A stretch of DNA of 64,000 nucleotides from Membranipora membranacea (GCA_914767715.1 OU612074.1:13254062-13318061); one strand, 5' to 3'. Shown: positions 26,701 to 36,592, numbered from the stretch's first letter. Notes: generated by a model not told the origin, from the sequence alone. Numbers and translations: made by a program.

Positions 26701-29700
26701 ACAAGAACAGAACAGGTGTATCTATTAGACTTGTTTGAGGTGATGGGGGGGGGGGGGGGTAGCTCAATTGATCTAGACAAGCTCCCTGAAAAACTCTAAT
26801 CCACGACTATTGTCACACCAATCGCCTGGCGCCCTGCAACTTCACCAGCGCAAAGCAATTGTCGTCCAATGTTTCATGATCAATAATAGTTGCACCAAAC
26901 GTGTAGTGGGATTAATTCTAAATTAAATAGGATATTAAACACCTAATGAGACAGATTAGTTAGTAATCCAGTATGATTAATCAACTCATTATCTGGCTCA
27001 TTACATAGAATATATAAGTCATGATCTACAAGGTTGTGAGCACCTACCCTATAAGCCCCAGGTATAGTAGAGTCAGCACCCTGATCAGCACTGTTAGATA
27101 ATGTAGTAGTAGTAGTAGTATTAGTAGAGTTACAGGTGGACTCTATACGATTATACCAGGCCTGTGTCTCACTAACAGAGTCTGTGGATAAGAAATGTGT
27201 CTCACAACCAGGATGTGATAGTCTTAGTACATTACTACGACCTTTTTCTTTGTCCTGCTGTATGACATCATATCCTGTACAATAAACACAGAACACAGAT
27301 ATAAATGGCAGAGAGTAGGAGAAAGATTAAGACACAGTGTCAAACGCTGCACTTACACTGCAGCAGATACTAAGGAAGATAGGTAATTATTAGGAGATAG
27401 TTTGCTTGTGACGGTGACTGTAGATAAATCTAAGACACGATCACCCTCACTTGGATGGATTTGAGGACCTTCATCTTACTGATCATTGAAGTGGGTTATA
27501 ATACTAGATAAACTGAGAAATTGCTGCGAGTTTCAATTTCCACACATCCGTTATTGATGAAAATTGAACAGTTGGGACAGTTTGAGATCTAAAAGCAGGT
27601 GCCAACATAGCAATGCTTCCCTTTATACTCTATGAGTAGTTGGCCTCTGAACACAGCATCAGAATATATATCCTTGTTTAATGTTGGACTTGAGTAGGTG
27701 CAAATATTTTAAGCTTTGTACTCAGGTGACAGTTCAAACAGGGTCAAACAGACATCCACTTTATAATCAACCAAAATGCTGGGATACACTCGACAGAAGG
27801 TTCTTTATCTTACCTAGTAACGGTACACTGAATATGGGTTTAGAGTCTTTGCTATCTTTGTAGCAGTAGAATATACCATCACATATAGCGCAGTAACGTT
27901 TAGTCCACGAGCTCGTGAATACTACTTTCCCTCTATGGTATAACTCTCCTTCTTGTATAATGGTCTTCAGCTGCTTATAGTAGCGCTCATTTATCGACAC
28001 AACTTTCTTCTTTTTCCGTTTGGTTTTTAACCTACAAAATTAATCATAAGACAAATTTCGAGCTGGGCAGAGAATGAGCTAGGTAATGACTATGAGGTAG
28101 ATCGTGAGGTAGACTACGAGGTAGATGATCAGGGTAGTGACACTGTGCATCAGGATCGTCATTGCCAAAAGAAATCATCAAAAGCTTTCCACGTTCAAAT
28201 TAACTTATGAACAACTAAAGTAAATTTATGGACAATAATTATACTGGGGCATACATTGATTGGCAAACAATTACCCACAAAACCTTGGAAAGTTGTATGG
28301 TAGGGAGTGGTTAGTACTTTATAATCGCCCTACATCAAAGTGGATGAACTCTCAACTGCCAAAAAAACAAAATCACTTTACTGGTATTATGTAAATGGTA
28401 CCATACACAAATGAAATTATGGAGGAATTGATGAATTAGTTTTTAATGGTTGTGAATTTATCTTGAGTTTGCATGTGCACCCACCATTTCACTGAGAGCA
28501 GCATGCCTAAATAAAGATAGTTCATGTCATAAGAAGCAGAGGGCGTTAAAAACTAATGAATCCTGTTATCGGTGGCTGTCCGTAGGTGATATACGGGAGT
28601 GGCCTCAGTGGAAGGTAAGGTATTACTGATGTGAGGTTAGCGGGCTATATAATAATACAATACAATACAAAAACAAGTAATAAACAACAATATATCCCAC
28701 CTGGCACGCAAAGACCTGAAAATAACAAACTGCAGTTATCAGGTAATCTAATCACAGACAGCGATGTACATTACCAAATCAGAAGAGAGAAGCTTGATTA
28801 AACTTTCCCTTATCAAATAACGTAGAGCGGTGAGAATCATTCGGATAGAGAGATAGAGAGATAATAATACCTTGGTAATGGTATGTCTGTTTTAAGTTGA
28901 CCATCATAAGCCACATTATTGTATGGTTCGTCTAAATCAGGCTCATCATAAGATTCATATGATGTGCTGCTATCGGCGTCTGAAATATGAAATGGATGCA
29001 ACATATCGAACATTGTTACAATATAAATCTAACCAGGAAGAGATATGAGATATTATATTGAGGCCTTGTAGAAATTTGCTTATCAACACTGACGTATTTC
29101 ACATTACATTATGTACTAGCCTATAATTCATAAACTGAAAAAGTTGAAATTTGAACTCTTATTACAGTGTAAGTTTATAACTGGTCACTAACCAGACTCC
29201 ACTTCAAATGTGGCAGCGGCTGTAGATGCAGCTCCCATATGAGCAGTAGGGTAGCCTGAGTCTCCTTCAGATAGATTACTGTCCATCGGTACGGGTTCCT
29301 CATATAAACCCTCCTCATACTGATCAGAATCTATTCCTAAACCACTGTTCAAAATCAGAATTTGTTAAACGCTTTTAACGGAAGTCTATTTGTCCTGACA
29401 AAGAATTATTACTATCTCACTTATTAGGTGTAAGTTAAAGCTTTTCTGACACCAACACAACAAATACTTACTTATTAGGTACAGGGTTAGTAGTAAGCTC
29501 TCCTACAGATCCCACACTGTGACAGGTCTGTCTAGAGATGGCTCTCTGCTGGGCTATAAAATCATCAGTACTACTCTTACTATTATTACTGCTGGATGTA
29601 GTTGCGATAGGAGTGGGTAGTTTCCTCCCCTGCATCTGGGTTGGCTTTTCAGCTCCATCTGAAGAAAAAGTACATTATGATAGTCAATGAATGTAAACCT

Positions 29701-32700
29701 AAGTAAGCGCAATAAAGCCGACAAGTACACAGTGAAAGCTACACAAGCTATCCTCTGCTCTCATCTGTATTTTCATAGGCAAAAATAGCCAGCTTGTCAA
29801 ACAATCACATTCCAAACAAAACACTAAGTAGCTTTTTATAATCACAGCAGTAAGACACGTAAACAGGACTTCGTCATGTTATTTTTTGTCAAATGTAGAT
29901 ATGAGATGATACTCACTGGTGAATGGTTTGGTTATTGGGGGGATGGAGATTTAGGGGGCAGGCTGTAGGAGAAAAGGGTATACCTGGTTTAGGTGGCAGA
30001 TGAGGGGGTAGCTGAAGTATATCTAATCTCTCTATAAAGTCTTGTCTCTGTTTTTCTGCAGACTCCGAGAGTGTCTCCTTAGCTAAAGTCGTCCTCAGAT
30101 ACTTCTCTATACCTGGAAGCAGCTCTGTATAACATTAAATAAACAATATATAATATAATAATAATACATTAGAGAGGAGCACAAACACACCCATCCTCAC
30201 TGTAAACTACTCAATCTAACTATGAGATGCTCATTACTGTTTTGAGGCCTAGAACAGCTCAAATAGGGATTGGTGGCGTTTATATTCCAAACATCAACAG
30301 AATTATATTTGGAGCTGTTCACCAATAAATAAAAACAGGATTGGGAAAATAATGTGAAGATGGGAGTGATATACATATGTTATGCCCTGAATCTTGAGAT
30401 AAAAGAGAAAAAGGAACTCATGCTCTCAGCCGAGTTGAAGTAGCAGCCAGGCTGAGTTAGGTGGGATCTAGGTTAGGATTAAGGAGTCGGGAAAGTAGAG
30501 CATAGTTCTGAAAAAAAGGACACCCAGAACAGAAGGAGAAGCATTCCTCAAATAACCTCACTATAATATATACAATGATGCTTAAAGCTACAAAAAACCT
30601 GTCCGACTACGGACTTCCTAAAACCCTCTTCAGCATAATCAGCTCATGCCAAACTCACACATAACATTGACATACACAAGGGCTGACCTGAAAAGATTAC
30701 CAGTCTTTCTTTAGATAACATCATTATTTTGCTAAAATAAAGGATAACGTTATTGGCTATAGATGGTAAGAGAATTACTGGACATTGTAGACCTACAGTG
30801 GTTCCTATGTATACACAACACAGAGAAGAGGTATTAGGATGGCTCAGTTTTTACATGTTTTGTGAGGGATTAATCATTGAACTAAGAATAAAAATAATTC
30901 TTGGCCTAGCTAGGCTGAATCTGACACCTAGTTGGCTAAAATGAAACTGTGCAATATTTTTAAAGCTGTGAGCTCTAATGTCTGAGCATGCCAAGGAAGG
31001 GTTTGTGTAATCGAACTCTCTCAGCTGGCCTCCAACATTCAGAGATAACAAGTTTTATGACTCTACAGACTGGCTTGGACCATTTTATCAGAGTATAGTA
31101 GAAGAATGGCAAATAATAGATAAGAAATCCATATCTTACAAACTAAGTATCTACTTGTACATCAAAGTAGAAGGCAAAGTTGGAATGGCTATGATGCTGT
31201 GGTGTACCCTCTTCAATTTATATATATCAACAAGGGCATTGCAGAATCTACTATACGGAAAAGTAGCTGAATTGTACCGCTCTCTCCTAACAAATTGCAC
31301 AACATTTTCTTTGATTAATATAGACCATATTATCAGTGATTGACTTTTGGGATTATTGAACACTGATGATTCCCAAGTTTTTGAAGCAGTATGACAAAAC
31401 GACAGCGTTTCATTTTACAATGTGTCATATCGACCAAACTGCTGCGTTGATACTCAAAGCAATGTTGACCACATCTGGTAGCAGATAGTAATAAGAACCT
31501 TATCATTATCACAAAAAAAACATTACAAACATTGGCCAGTGCAAAGTTGAAGTCATTCTACCTTTGTAAGTTTAGGATACCTCATTACTCAGGCGTTTGA
31601 AAGGACAAATTTACTGATCAGCTGTCCGATTTATCATTTTTCAGAGTTGACAAAACATGGCATTACAGGACCAATAAACCTAGATAAAGTTCAATCCAAT
31701 TGCCTGCATTCGAAGTTGCTCCCTTACCCTGGTCTCGGGATCGAGAGCAACTCCGAATGCAGGCAAATGGACCAAACTTGGTCTAAATAACCCAAATGGT
31801 GCAGTTTTAGTGAGTTTGAGTCAGTGTGTCTGTCCATAGGGCTATTTGGCTTGTACCAAAGAGTTACTCTTTGTTTGCACATAATGATGAATGAGTGTTC
31901 TACACAGACATTAGTGTAATTTCTCTGCTATGCTGGAATAGAGTGTTAAAATGGATTGTTTCCGTTTCTTTCCAAACAGCCTTCCATATTATCCTGGTTA
32001 TTATTGAAGTGGTTTTTTATATTATTAATTATATTAAAGGGCAAATCAAGATTTTGGCAAGCTATATACTGAGTGGTGACTTTGACAGTGAACTTGTAAT
32101 ATTTAGTTATTCATTGTACAGCAAGACGATGAAAGGAAACTTACGACAAGATGGTATGGAATTTATAGTTATAAAATATGTGCTGGTATGAAGAGAACAT
32201 AGATGTCTGTGGAAGAAAATGAGAGTTAGAAGTTAGAAGCCAAACAAATCCTATTGAGGACAAGATCATTGGAGCATCATAGATGTGTGAGGATATCACA
32301 GTACAGTAAGCACAGTAAGCAGACACAGACAGACTGAGAGGAGGCACCAAGGGGAGGAGTAATGTGTATGTTCCTAAGAACAACAGGTCATATTTTCTAT
32401 GATTAGCACACAGCAGAAAAGCTTTCAAATCAATGCTGAGTCATTTATTGACTGGCATAACATTAGTTTGTTCATTGTAAATGGGATAATTCTACAAAAA
32501 TATAGATAGTGATTTGAGTGCAAGCTGATAAGAAAGAACAAAAGGTTACATTTTAGCAATATTGATAGAGCCCATTTGTGAACAAGCAAGCTAGCACTAT
32601 TTTCCCTCCATGAAAATCGACCCCATACAATACAAGGAAGTCTAAACCAACCCGTCAACAAAAAGCTAGGTCAAGGTGAAAAACTAAGTCTAGAGTCAGG

Positions 32701-35277
32701 TAAGATGAGTCTGAGGCTAACATTCTGCAATTCAATGCTGTTTTCTCACACACAATGAAAGCTTTTAGTTTGAATGAACCCGGTCATCGATTAAACAAAT
32801 ATATTATAATGTGGATGATTATCCCTGGCTAGAGGGCCAAGCCCTGCATAGCATACCTATCTGAAGTCAACAGTGCTACTGTGTTTAGTTCAACCATAAA
32901 CGAAACAAACTTTACAGAACACTGTGAGGATAATTAATCAACAAGCATGATCTGACATAACCACCACGTTGTTTCTGATGTAACATCACTAAGATGCAGA
33001 ATTATTTACAAAATAAAAACTTTTCTCTCTAATACAATATTTATAAAGAACATTCTAACTACTGTATGTAGGGCCTATGAAGATAGAACATTCTTACCAC
33101 TGTATGTAGGGGCTATGTATAGATAGAACATACTAACCACTGTATGTAGGATTGAACATTCAACATTTTTTCCTCGTCAACAATCAATCAACGGCCATCA
33201 AACAAAAAAACGCCTCCATTCTAATGACAGGTAGTCACTCTTACCCGAAAATTCCATAAATTACTTAGTAATTTTGAGCTGATCCCTACATAACCATATC
33301 ACAGAATCACCGAGAGAGAATGCTAACGTTTTTTTGTGAGTAAAGGCAAATCAATGATAAGTGCAGCTTGAGTAGTACAAATGTTATACTGTAACATTAG
33401 TGAACAAAATATCTTGTTACAGAACTATTTTTGAATTTGTAGGTTGCAGGCTGTCTCATACTCCCTAACCGTCTACACACAAACCCAGCTTAGGTAACAC
33501 ATCAATAGGAATCTAGGCCTAAAGAAATATTAGCTAGAGGTACCTGCCATAACTATCAACATATTATTGTGATGATACAGTGACCATATCATTCACTGCT
33601 CCCCTTCACTCAAGATAACCTCTAATATCTATCTACAGATTATCATAGAACTAATCGGGTTACTGGTGATTTACAGTATAACCTACTCACATTCACCAAG
33701 TCTATTCATTAGTTTTCAAACATAACAGTAAAGCAAGTATTTATAATCTTTGAGTAAAGTATGTATCATCAGCTACCAAGCTAATACGTAATTGATATAA
33801 GTAAATCATTAGCTGTGCGAGCTAAGTGATTTACTGGGGGATTAAGGTTATAGCCGCTGTAATATGATAGAGAAGCCTTATAATAATCAGATGAAAGTTT
33901 GAAATAACCCGACCTGCTATGAGATAAATATTACACTGTATACAGATACATAAATACAAGTAAGTGTTTATCTATAGGCTGTGTTGCAAGTTATCGACAC
34001 TTTGGCTATTTAGTCTACAAACAGATATAAGATCAGTAGCTGTTCAGCTAGTGAATGAATGATGGGAACAGAGCAAGTCACTACTCAGCAGACAACTCCT
34101 CTGATACTAGGCCTACTGTAAGACTTTCCATCATGAACAGATATCATGTAGGCCTAGATCATGGGTGGGCAACCTTTTCTTGAAAAAGGCCACATTTTAC
34201 GCCAGATCAATTCAAAAGGCCGCAACATATTTTTCAGGGATAAAATTGGAACGAGAGTAGCAATATTGGCATTCCCACTTGTGTAAAAACCAAAACAGAT
34301 TTATGTCTAAAACTGCAGTATAAAACCATCAACTCAGCAGAAATACTGGTTTATCTAATCTTCTGAGTTTTGTGATGTCATTTTACCTCATGATTTGATT
34401 GTGTACATGTCTGTATCCCCATGTAATGTGTAAGACAAAGAGGAGGGTGGGTGCGGGAGGGGTGCTGTAGCGCCCTCCCAGGGGATAAAGTGTAAATAAA
34501 GTTCATACAGGACTGTTTTGATGGAGAAGGAAGTATTTTCGCGGAGCGAAAAAAAAAATTTAAAATATTTTTCGTGTCCTGCCAAAGTTTTCACCTCACA
34601 GCTCCCGCCCACTCTCAAAGGAGGGAAATTTTCGCAAATGATTGTGAAATGGAGAATTCAATATGGAACATTTCAGCCATAATGCAGGAGCACTCGTCAC
34701 AAAGGGAATTTTTGTCCACAGAGACTGTTTTGCAAAAAAAAAATTATTATAATGTTAGAGAAACTTGTAATTTTAACATCCAAATGTCACTGTTTTGTGT
34801 TATTTCGAAAGGAAAACAACTTGATAAAGTAGTAAGAGTGGCTGGGAAGCTAAGCTACATTCATAATACAGCCACTAGCATATTTAGAAATATTTTGAGC
34901 TTACAGAGCGCTATGCATACTTGGTTCTCCACATAAAAAAAGGGGAATCAAAAATAATGTATAAAAAGTTTTACAGGCATAAGGCCACAATTAGGCCGCA
35001 AAATATTACCCATTAGGCCGCACTGGCAAAAAGGCCGCAGGTTGCCCACAGCTGGCCTAGATGTTGTGCAGAACAGAATATTATGGTTTGTTATCATGGT
35101 TCTACTAATCAGCATGATTTGTAACACTTTCACTGCATTTCACATGATTGAGGCATCCATGTTTAGTAATAGATATAGTCATAACGAATCAAGTAGATAA
35201 TAAGTCAGATCTACTTTGATTTGGAAACAATCTGAAAACAGGTGTGACAAGCAAAACATACCTTCCAGACGGTCCAT
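2010..35277 (-). CDS. AFAP1: AFAP1-family actin-filament-associated adaptor (whole gene, spliced)
   Basis: Multi-exon gene read from ATG at 35277 down to a stop at 2010. Family members bind actin filaments and act as adaptors for Src-type kinases and PKC at the cytoskeleton; that role is inferred from the family. Twenty-five exons join with matching phases: 35262-35277, 29984-30124, 29472-29658, 29193-29344, 28871-28979, 28701-28715, 27814-28031, 27048-27274, 26396-26447, 24146-24265, 22747-22866, 22094-22320, 21711-21920, 20358-20390, 19756-19941, 18320-18443, 16825-17739, 16094-16318, 15643-15792, 15185-15353, 14294-14704, 13628-13861, 13236-13391, 12235-12382, 10328-10387. They give about 1535 residues, plus about 252 from exon 2010-2768. 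Domain order is N-terminal helix, SYESYDEP motif, PH1 (about 228-328), PH2 (about 453-545), a disordered stretch of some 900 residues, and a coiled coil from about 1445. Vertebrate members are roughly half this length, so the insert is unusual. The family call is strong; which paralogue is equivalent is unknown. Confidence 0.85.
7986..8068 (-). repeat. tRNA-derived SINE head (pseudo-tRNA)
   Basis: Read on the minus strand, this has an excellent tRNA A box (TAGCTCAGTGTGTAGAGC) and B box (GGGTTCGAATCCC) at tRNA spacing, with a pairable T arm. The seven bases before the D arm do not pair with the seven after the T arm, so there is no acceptor stem. The middle holds a separate hairpin, CTTATTA/TAATAAG. 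A functional tRNA is therefore unlikely, and a tRNA-derived short interspersed element is the better reading. The 3' body of the element is not delimited. Confidence 0.65.
10258..10302. repeat. Short tandem duplication in intron
   Basis: A roughly 31-base segment (core AAAATTATCTGTAGTACAAG) occurs twice in direct order just after the donor of the exon at 10328-10387 on the minus strand. It is a recent local duplication with no coding consequence. Confidence 0.7.
10328..13391 (-). CDS. AFAP1: AFAP1-like gene: C-terminal coiled-coil exons
   Basis: Three exons (13236-13391, 12235-12382, 10328-10387) encode a charged heptad-rich coil: EEQRRLEQLRLKLTSLREER, then KKIRDQKLSTMLPESIERL, a second helix ending FLEDRKLKRIK, and ASIERRKSDAESRSLADRKK. 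Arg/Leu-rich helices with the pattern RxxLxxLRxER match the position and character of the AFAP1 C-terminal coiled coil, known for self-association and actin binding. Splice phases (2, 0, 0) agree with both neighbours. The introns between them hold only unique AT-rich sequence and small local repeats. Confidence 0.8.
11258..11326. repeat. Degenerate tandem GATCACACAGGA-type repeat
   Basis: Four imperfect copies of a roughly 16-18 base unit (gatcacacaggagatc) lie in an intron of the AFAP1-like gene. The array is short and diverged. It has no coding or obvious regulatory role. Confidence 0.6.
13628..17739 (-). CDS. AFAP1: AFAP1-like gene: long disordered insert exons
   Basis: Six exons (16825-17739, 16094-16318, 15643-15792, 15185-15353, 14294-14704, 13628-13861) encode about 700 residues of low-complexity Ser/Thr/Pro/Asp/Glu-rich sequence with consistent phases (1,1,1,2,2,2). 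The 915-bp exon has a tandem decapeptide (PDTGTYGGTG twice) and the next has a tandem undecapeptide (ERQTRAVTKTK / ERQTRADKQTK). Two short helix-like motifs recur: ETVARNKALFENN in one exon and VDRFKATFEQNNN across the 15185/14704 junction. The open frame of the 915-bp exon runs past its donor at 16825, but a strong GTAAGT and the phase of the next exon fix the end there. No catalytic domain is present; this is probably a flexible scaffold for partner binding. Confidence 0.75.
16905..16985 (-). repeat. 30-bp coding tandem repeat in the AFAP1-like gene
   Basis: Two and a half copies of a 30-base unit lie inside the 915-bp exon. They encode PDTGTYGGTG repeats in frame (a multiple of three), so length changes would add or remove ten residues without frameshift. 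Confidence 0.85.
18320..20390 (-). CDS. AFAP1: AFAP1-like gene: acidic exons after PH2
   Basis: Three exons (20358-20390, 19756-19941, 18320-18443). The first is a 33-base exon reading NGSMLSNRESR, behind an acceptor with an uninterrupted T tract. The second encodes a strongly acidic stretch with GGGGSEEEEGDEYDEPP. The third begins VYEEVSEDN and is Asn/Asp-rich. All three begin in phase 0; the third ends in phase 1, which fits the 915-bp exon downstream. The tyrosines in acidic context (DEYDEPP, VYEEVS) resemble Src-family sites, in keeping with the known biology of AFAP1; that is inference. Confidence 0.7.
20984..21298 (-). CDS. Possible alternative terminal exon of the AFAP1-like gene
   Basis: An open exon starting at a good acceptor (ttttag) in phase 0, matching the phase-0 end of the PH2 exon at 21711. 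It reads EGSDVSPVDLVPPLSSFYQ, continues through an Ala run and a His/Tyr-rich segment, and stops at TGA (20984). It has coding-like composition and no convincing donor before the stop. If spliced, it would give a short isoform with both PH domains but neither the disordered insert nor the coiled coil. Skipping it joins 21711 to 20390 in frame. It could also be an internal exon with a weak donor. Confidence 0.5.
   Translation of the reverse strand, partial: EGSDVSPVDLVPPLSSFYQTLDVRPRGHKALRSKDDIYLVLYDGIYDECVHTAVSEPCVYHTFHEDNDVTAAAAASLSDDHTYYNYSPDHRMAAGRYYSNRNPY
21711..22320 (-). CDS. AFAP1: AFAP1-like gene: second PH domain
   Basis: Two exons (22094-22320, 21711-21920) encode the second PH domain. 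The first holds strands from GLVKLN through WQHRHCAIRNGVFECFKD to a middle segment ending QVAFIIE. The second opens with PENKLDQGDWLSAMLKHVG, the C-terminal alpha-helix with the Trp diagnostic of PH folds. The fold runs from about residue 453 to 545. It is followed by a poly-Ala run (AAAAA) from a GCC/GCG repeat and by the acidic tyrosine segment YDDDELAYTYVD. The acceptor at 21920 (ttaaag) is weak, but the phase and domain continuity support it. Confidence 0.85.
22747..24265 (-). CDS. AFAP1: AFAP1-like gene: basic linker between PH1 and PH2
   Basis: Two 120-base exons (24146-24265 and 22747-22866), both phase 1 in and out. They encode a lysine-rich linker (GGKREKKGKIG, then GKFLSETFGKKKGRAAAHH) before PH2. 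Vertebrate AFAP1 has a comparable basic Ser/Lys linker here. The intron between them contains the 44-bp minisatellite, which abuts the acceptor of 22866. A preceding 52-base exon (26396-26447, TGSISSMETYTDNPSSL) completes the linker. Confidence 0.8.
22868..23444. repeat. 44-bp minisatellite, 13 copies, touching a splice acceptor
   Basis: Thirteen head-to-tail units of 44 bases (core TATAAAAGTAGTATATTTAT followed by a GAGCAGCGGCAGTCAG-type half). A single C/G variant (gagCagcgg / gagGagcgg) gives the order C C G G C G C G G C G C C, in which C-G-G-C-G occurs twice in succession. On the minus strand the array lies in an intron and ends exactly at the acceptor of the exon at 22866. Confidence 0.95.
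24070..24129. repeat. 29-bp tandem duplication
   Basis: Two perfect copies of a 29-base unit (core GTTGTCAGTAAGAACCTGTG) lie directly beside the donor of exon 24146-24265. The duplication is recent and intronic. Confidence 0.85.
25150..25412. repeat. TA-rich mosaic of direct and inverted TTAGTATATA repeats
   Basis: About 260 bases built almost only from TA steps and the heptamer GTTAGTA or its complement TACTAAC, in both orientations. Because both orientations occur, the region can fold into long cruciforms. It lies in the AFAP1-like intron, next to two foldback elements. Confidence 0.85.
25413..25549. mobile_element. Foldback MITE, family F1, copy 1
   Basis: Begins TAGACCAAGTTTGATCCAG and ends with the inverted match CTGGATCAAACTTGTTCCA; the arms are about 45 bases. 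The interior has a 22-base direct duplication around CCACTGGTCATG. The same terminal sequence recurs at 31681-31785, 59836-59956 and 63528-63578. No target duplication is visible here because the left flank is a TA repeat. Confidence 0.8.
25674..25788. mobile_element. 115-bp near-perfect palindromic element with 9-bp target duplication
   Basis: Two 57-base arms around a single central base (25731) pair with only a few mismatches. The ends are TAGTGTAAGTGCTC and its complement GAGCACTTAAACTA. The 9-base sequence ATCTTTGAC lies immediately before (25665-25673) and after (25789-25797), so it is a target-site duplication and the element is exactly 115 bases. It has no coding capacity, so it must be mobilised in trans. 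A 9-bp duplication is known for Mutator-like elements. Confidence 0.9.
26098..26345. repeat. 12-bp minisatellite, about 20 copies
   Basis: Perfect 12-base units (cagtgatatgta) with a single A/G variant. Two adjacent G-type units recur twelve units apart, which indicates a larger duplicated block. The unit has no stop codon in most frames on either strand, so long false open frames arise. It lies just beyond the donor of the 52-base exon at 26396. Confidence 0.95.
26735..26830 (+). repeat. Poly-G tract and weak tRNA A-box-like sequence
   Basis: A run of fourteen G residues at about 26745-26758 is followed by TAGCTCAATTGATCTAGA, which resembles a tRNA A box. No B box is found at the proper spacing, so a SINE remnant is only suggested. 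It lies in an AFAP1-like intron. Confidence 0.35.
27048..28031 (-). CDS. AFAP1: AFAP1-like gene: first PH domain
   Basis: Two exons (27814-28031 and 27048-27274). The first opens with a basic tract (KTKRKKKKVV), then EGELYHRGKVVF, SWTKRYCAICDGIFYCYKDS and SVPLLG, the beta1-beta4 region of a PH domain. The second supplies VLRLSHPGCETHFLS and the terminal helix with its Trp, ETQAWYNRIESTCN. Spans about residues 228-328. A Thr run (NTTTTTTL) follows. The open frame of the second exon continues to a stop, but a donor AGG/GTAGGT at 27048 joins in frame to 26447. Position after the SYESYDEP motif and fold order match PH1 of AFAP1. Confidence 0.88.
28701..30124 (-). CDS. AFAP1: AFAP1-like gene: N-terminal exons
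   Basis: Five exons (29984-30124, 29472-29658, 29193-29344, 28871-28979, 28701-28715) follow the short start exon at 35262-35277. The start reads MDRLEELLPGIEKYLRTTL, like the N-terminal helix of AFAP1L1/AFAP1L2, then a Pro stretch LPPHLPPKP and a Ser-rich linker. Exon 28871-28979 carries STSYESYDEPDLDEPYNN, matching the conserved tyrosine motif before PH1 in vertebrate AFAP1. The last of the five is a 15-base micro-exon (SLRA plus split codons) with good splice signals on both sides; its length keeps phase 2 intact, so skipping it would also stay in frame. Confidence 0.82.
31681..31785. mobile_element. Foldback MITE, family F1, copy 2
   Basis: Starts TAGATAAAGTTCAATCCAAT and ends ATGGACCAAACTTGGTCTA. 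The inner arms TGCCTGCATTCGAAGTTGCT and AGCAACTCCGAATGCAGGCA pair with one mismatch. The flanks carry a diverged duplication (AATAAACC before, AATAACCC after). No coding content. Confidence 0.85.
33044..33155. repeat. Three-copy tandem repeat of about 50 bp
   Basis: The segment AGAACATTCTAACTACTGTA and what follows (gtagggcctatg) repeats three times with small changes (ttaccactg, ctaaccactg). The last copy is truncated. Intronic. Confidence 0.75.
34160..35054. mobile_element. hAT-superfamily non-autonomous element with 8-bp target duplication
   Basis: Terminal inverted repeats CATGGGTGGGCAAC (left) and CAGCTGTGGGCAAC (right, reversed) match the CAGNGGTGGGCAA-type termini of hAT elements. An exact 8-base duplication, GCCTAGAT, flanks it (34152-34159 and 35055-35062), as expected for hAT. 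The subterminal regions carry repeated AAAAGGCCGCA motifs in inverted arrangement. The interior open frame at 34574-34936 is not recognisable as a transposase, so this 895-bp copy is presumably mobilised in trans. It lies in the first intron of the AFAP1-like gene. Confidence 0.9.
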
Positions 35278-35751
35278 AGTGCTGATAATACCCAAGGTCT
35301 TCTTTCTTTAAATATAACTCAGTTCATAGTGATGTTAAGAATCCTTCAAGTTTTCATACCTGGTGAGAGATAAATAGCCAGAAGGGTGAGGGATTCCTAA
35401 CATGTCCTTAGAAAGTAATTGATAACAATATGCTGATACCTGTTTTTAATACACAATAAATTCTCTGGTAGCGGGAGGAAGAGGGTGATGCTCATGTCGA
35501 CTGCCAACCCACGACTTTTGTTTACTTAGCCTTATTTATTTTTTGCTCAAAATAATAGCAGAAAGTATTGGTTATGATCTAAAGTTTCCTGTGATACGAG
35601 CTGATACCATGAAATGAATGGTTCAACCCTCTAACTTCTTGCTGTGATATCAGTTAGCAAGTATTATAAGTTGGCTGGGCGCCAGTGACAAGCAGGGAAA
35701 CAAAACCTATTTTGTCTAGGTATAGGAATAGGAAACAAAATTATGCCAATT

Positions 35752-35803
35752 ACTCAACTAGACAACTAGTCAACTAGACAACTAGTCAACTAGACAACTC
35801 GTC
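35752..35803. repeat. 18-bp tandem repeat near the AFAP1-like promoter
   Basis: Three copies of an 18-base unit (tactcaactagacaactag-like, core CAACTAGACAACTAGT). The unit itself contains the palindrome ACTAGT. It lies about 500 bp upstream of the AFAP1-like start codon. Confidence 0.8.
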
Positions 35804-36540
35804 AAGACAGATCTCCCTGCTCCCTGTTGTCGTCTGACAGCGACAACAGTAGGCTATGCTAAAAGGAGGAACACCAGCAAACCATCAGATTAATATAAGC
35901 TTAGCTTAAGGGGACCTAACGGACATCGAGAAGCTACATTAAACTCTATGGTGCTTTGGTGGTTTGTCATGTTGACAAGTATAAAGTTGAGTAAATGAGT
36001 ATTTCGATACAAACTTATAAGTTATGACGTTTATCATTCTATTCTTTTTTGATAAGCTGGGGAATCACAAAAGAATGAGCGATAAGTTTCAAAGCAAATT
36101 ATTACGATCACTTCACTCAACAGAATATTGCTCACTTGGTCTTTCAATTGAACAAATTCGTTCCCAAATTGTTGACTCAGAATGTGTAGGCCTACAGTTC
36201 AACCGATGAGTGAGCAATTTGGGTACAAAGCCCCTAGCAGGTCTCCCTCACTCACTGAGTAAGCGATCAGATAGTGATTACAGCTATTTGTCATTGAAAC
36301 TCACCTCGTGGAACATAGAACACTCAAAATCACCTAATGGTGCAAACAGGGAGTGCCTCTTTGGTCAGTGTAATTTCAGTGCGGCAGCGATAGCTGCTTA
36401 TTGTTGAGTGTTATCTGACCCAAGCCTAAGATCCCTCACACTACGCGGAAGGAATCTGTTGTAATATGTCTGACTCGAGGCATATTTTGAGGTTGGTTCC
36501 CCTCTGTTAGCAGCTCGTGTAATCATAGTTGTCTGGCTTC

Positions 36541-36592
36541 TACTATGAACCAGCTCATCATATGCTGAGGCAGCTCATCATATGCTGAGGCA
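36541..36592. repeat. 21-bp direct duplication
   Basis: CAGCTCATCATATGCTGAGG occurs twice back to back in the divergent intergenic region. Each copy contains the E-box-like palindrome CATATG. Regulatory use is speculative. Confidence 0.8.

Larger units (their letters stand above)
30125..35261 (-). other. First intron of the AFAP1-like gene (5.1 kb)
   Basis: Separates the 16-base start exon from exon 2. It contains a foldback element (31681-31785), a three-copy tandem repeat (33044-33155) and a hAT-type element (34160-35054). The rest is AT-rich, with only unsupported short open frames. No coding exon was found. Confidence 0.7.

Noticed and set aside
34574-34936. A 120-codon open frame inside the hAT element
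   Set aside because: No similarity to hAT transposase motifs could be seen and the composition is not convincing.
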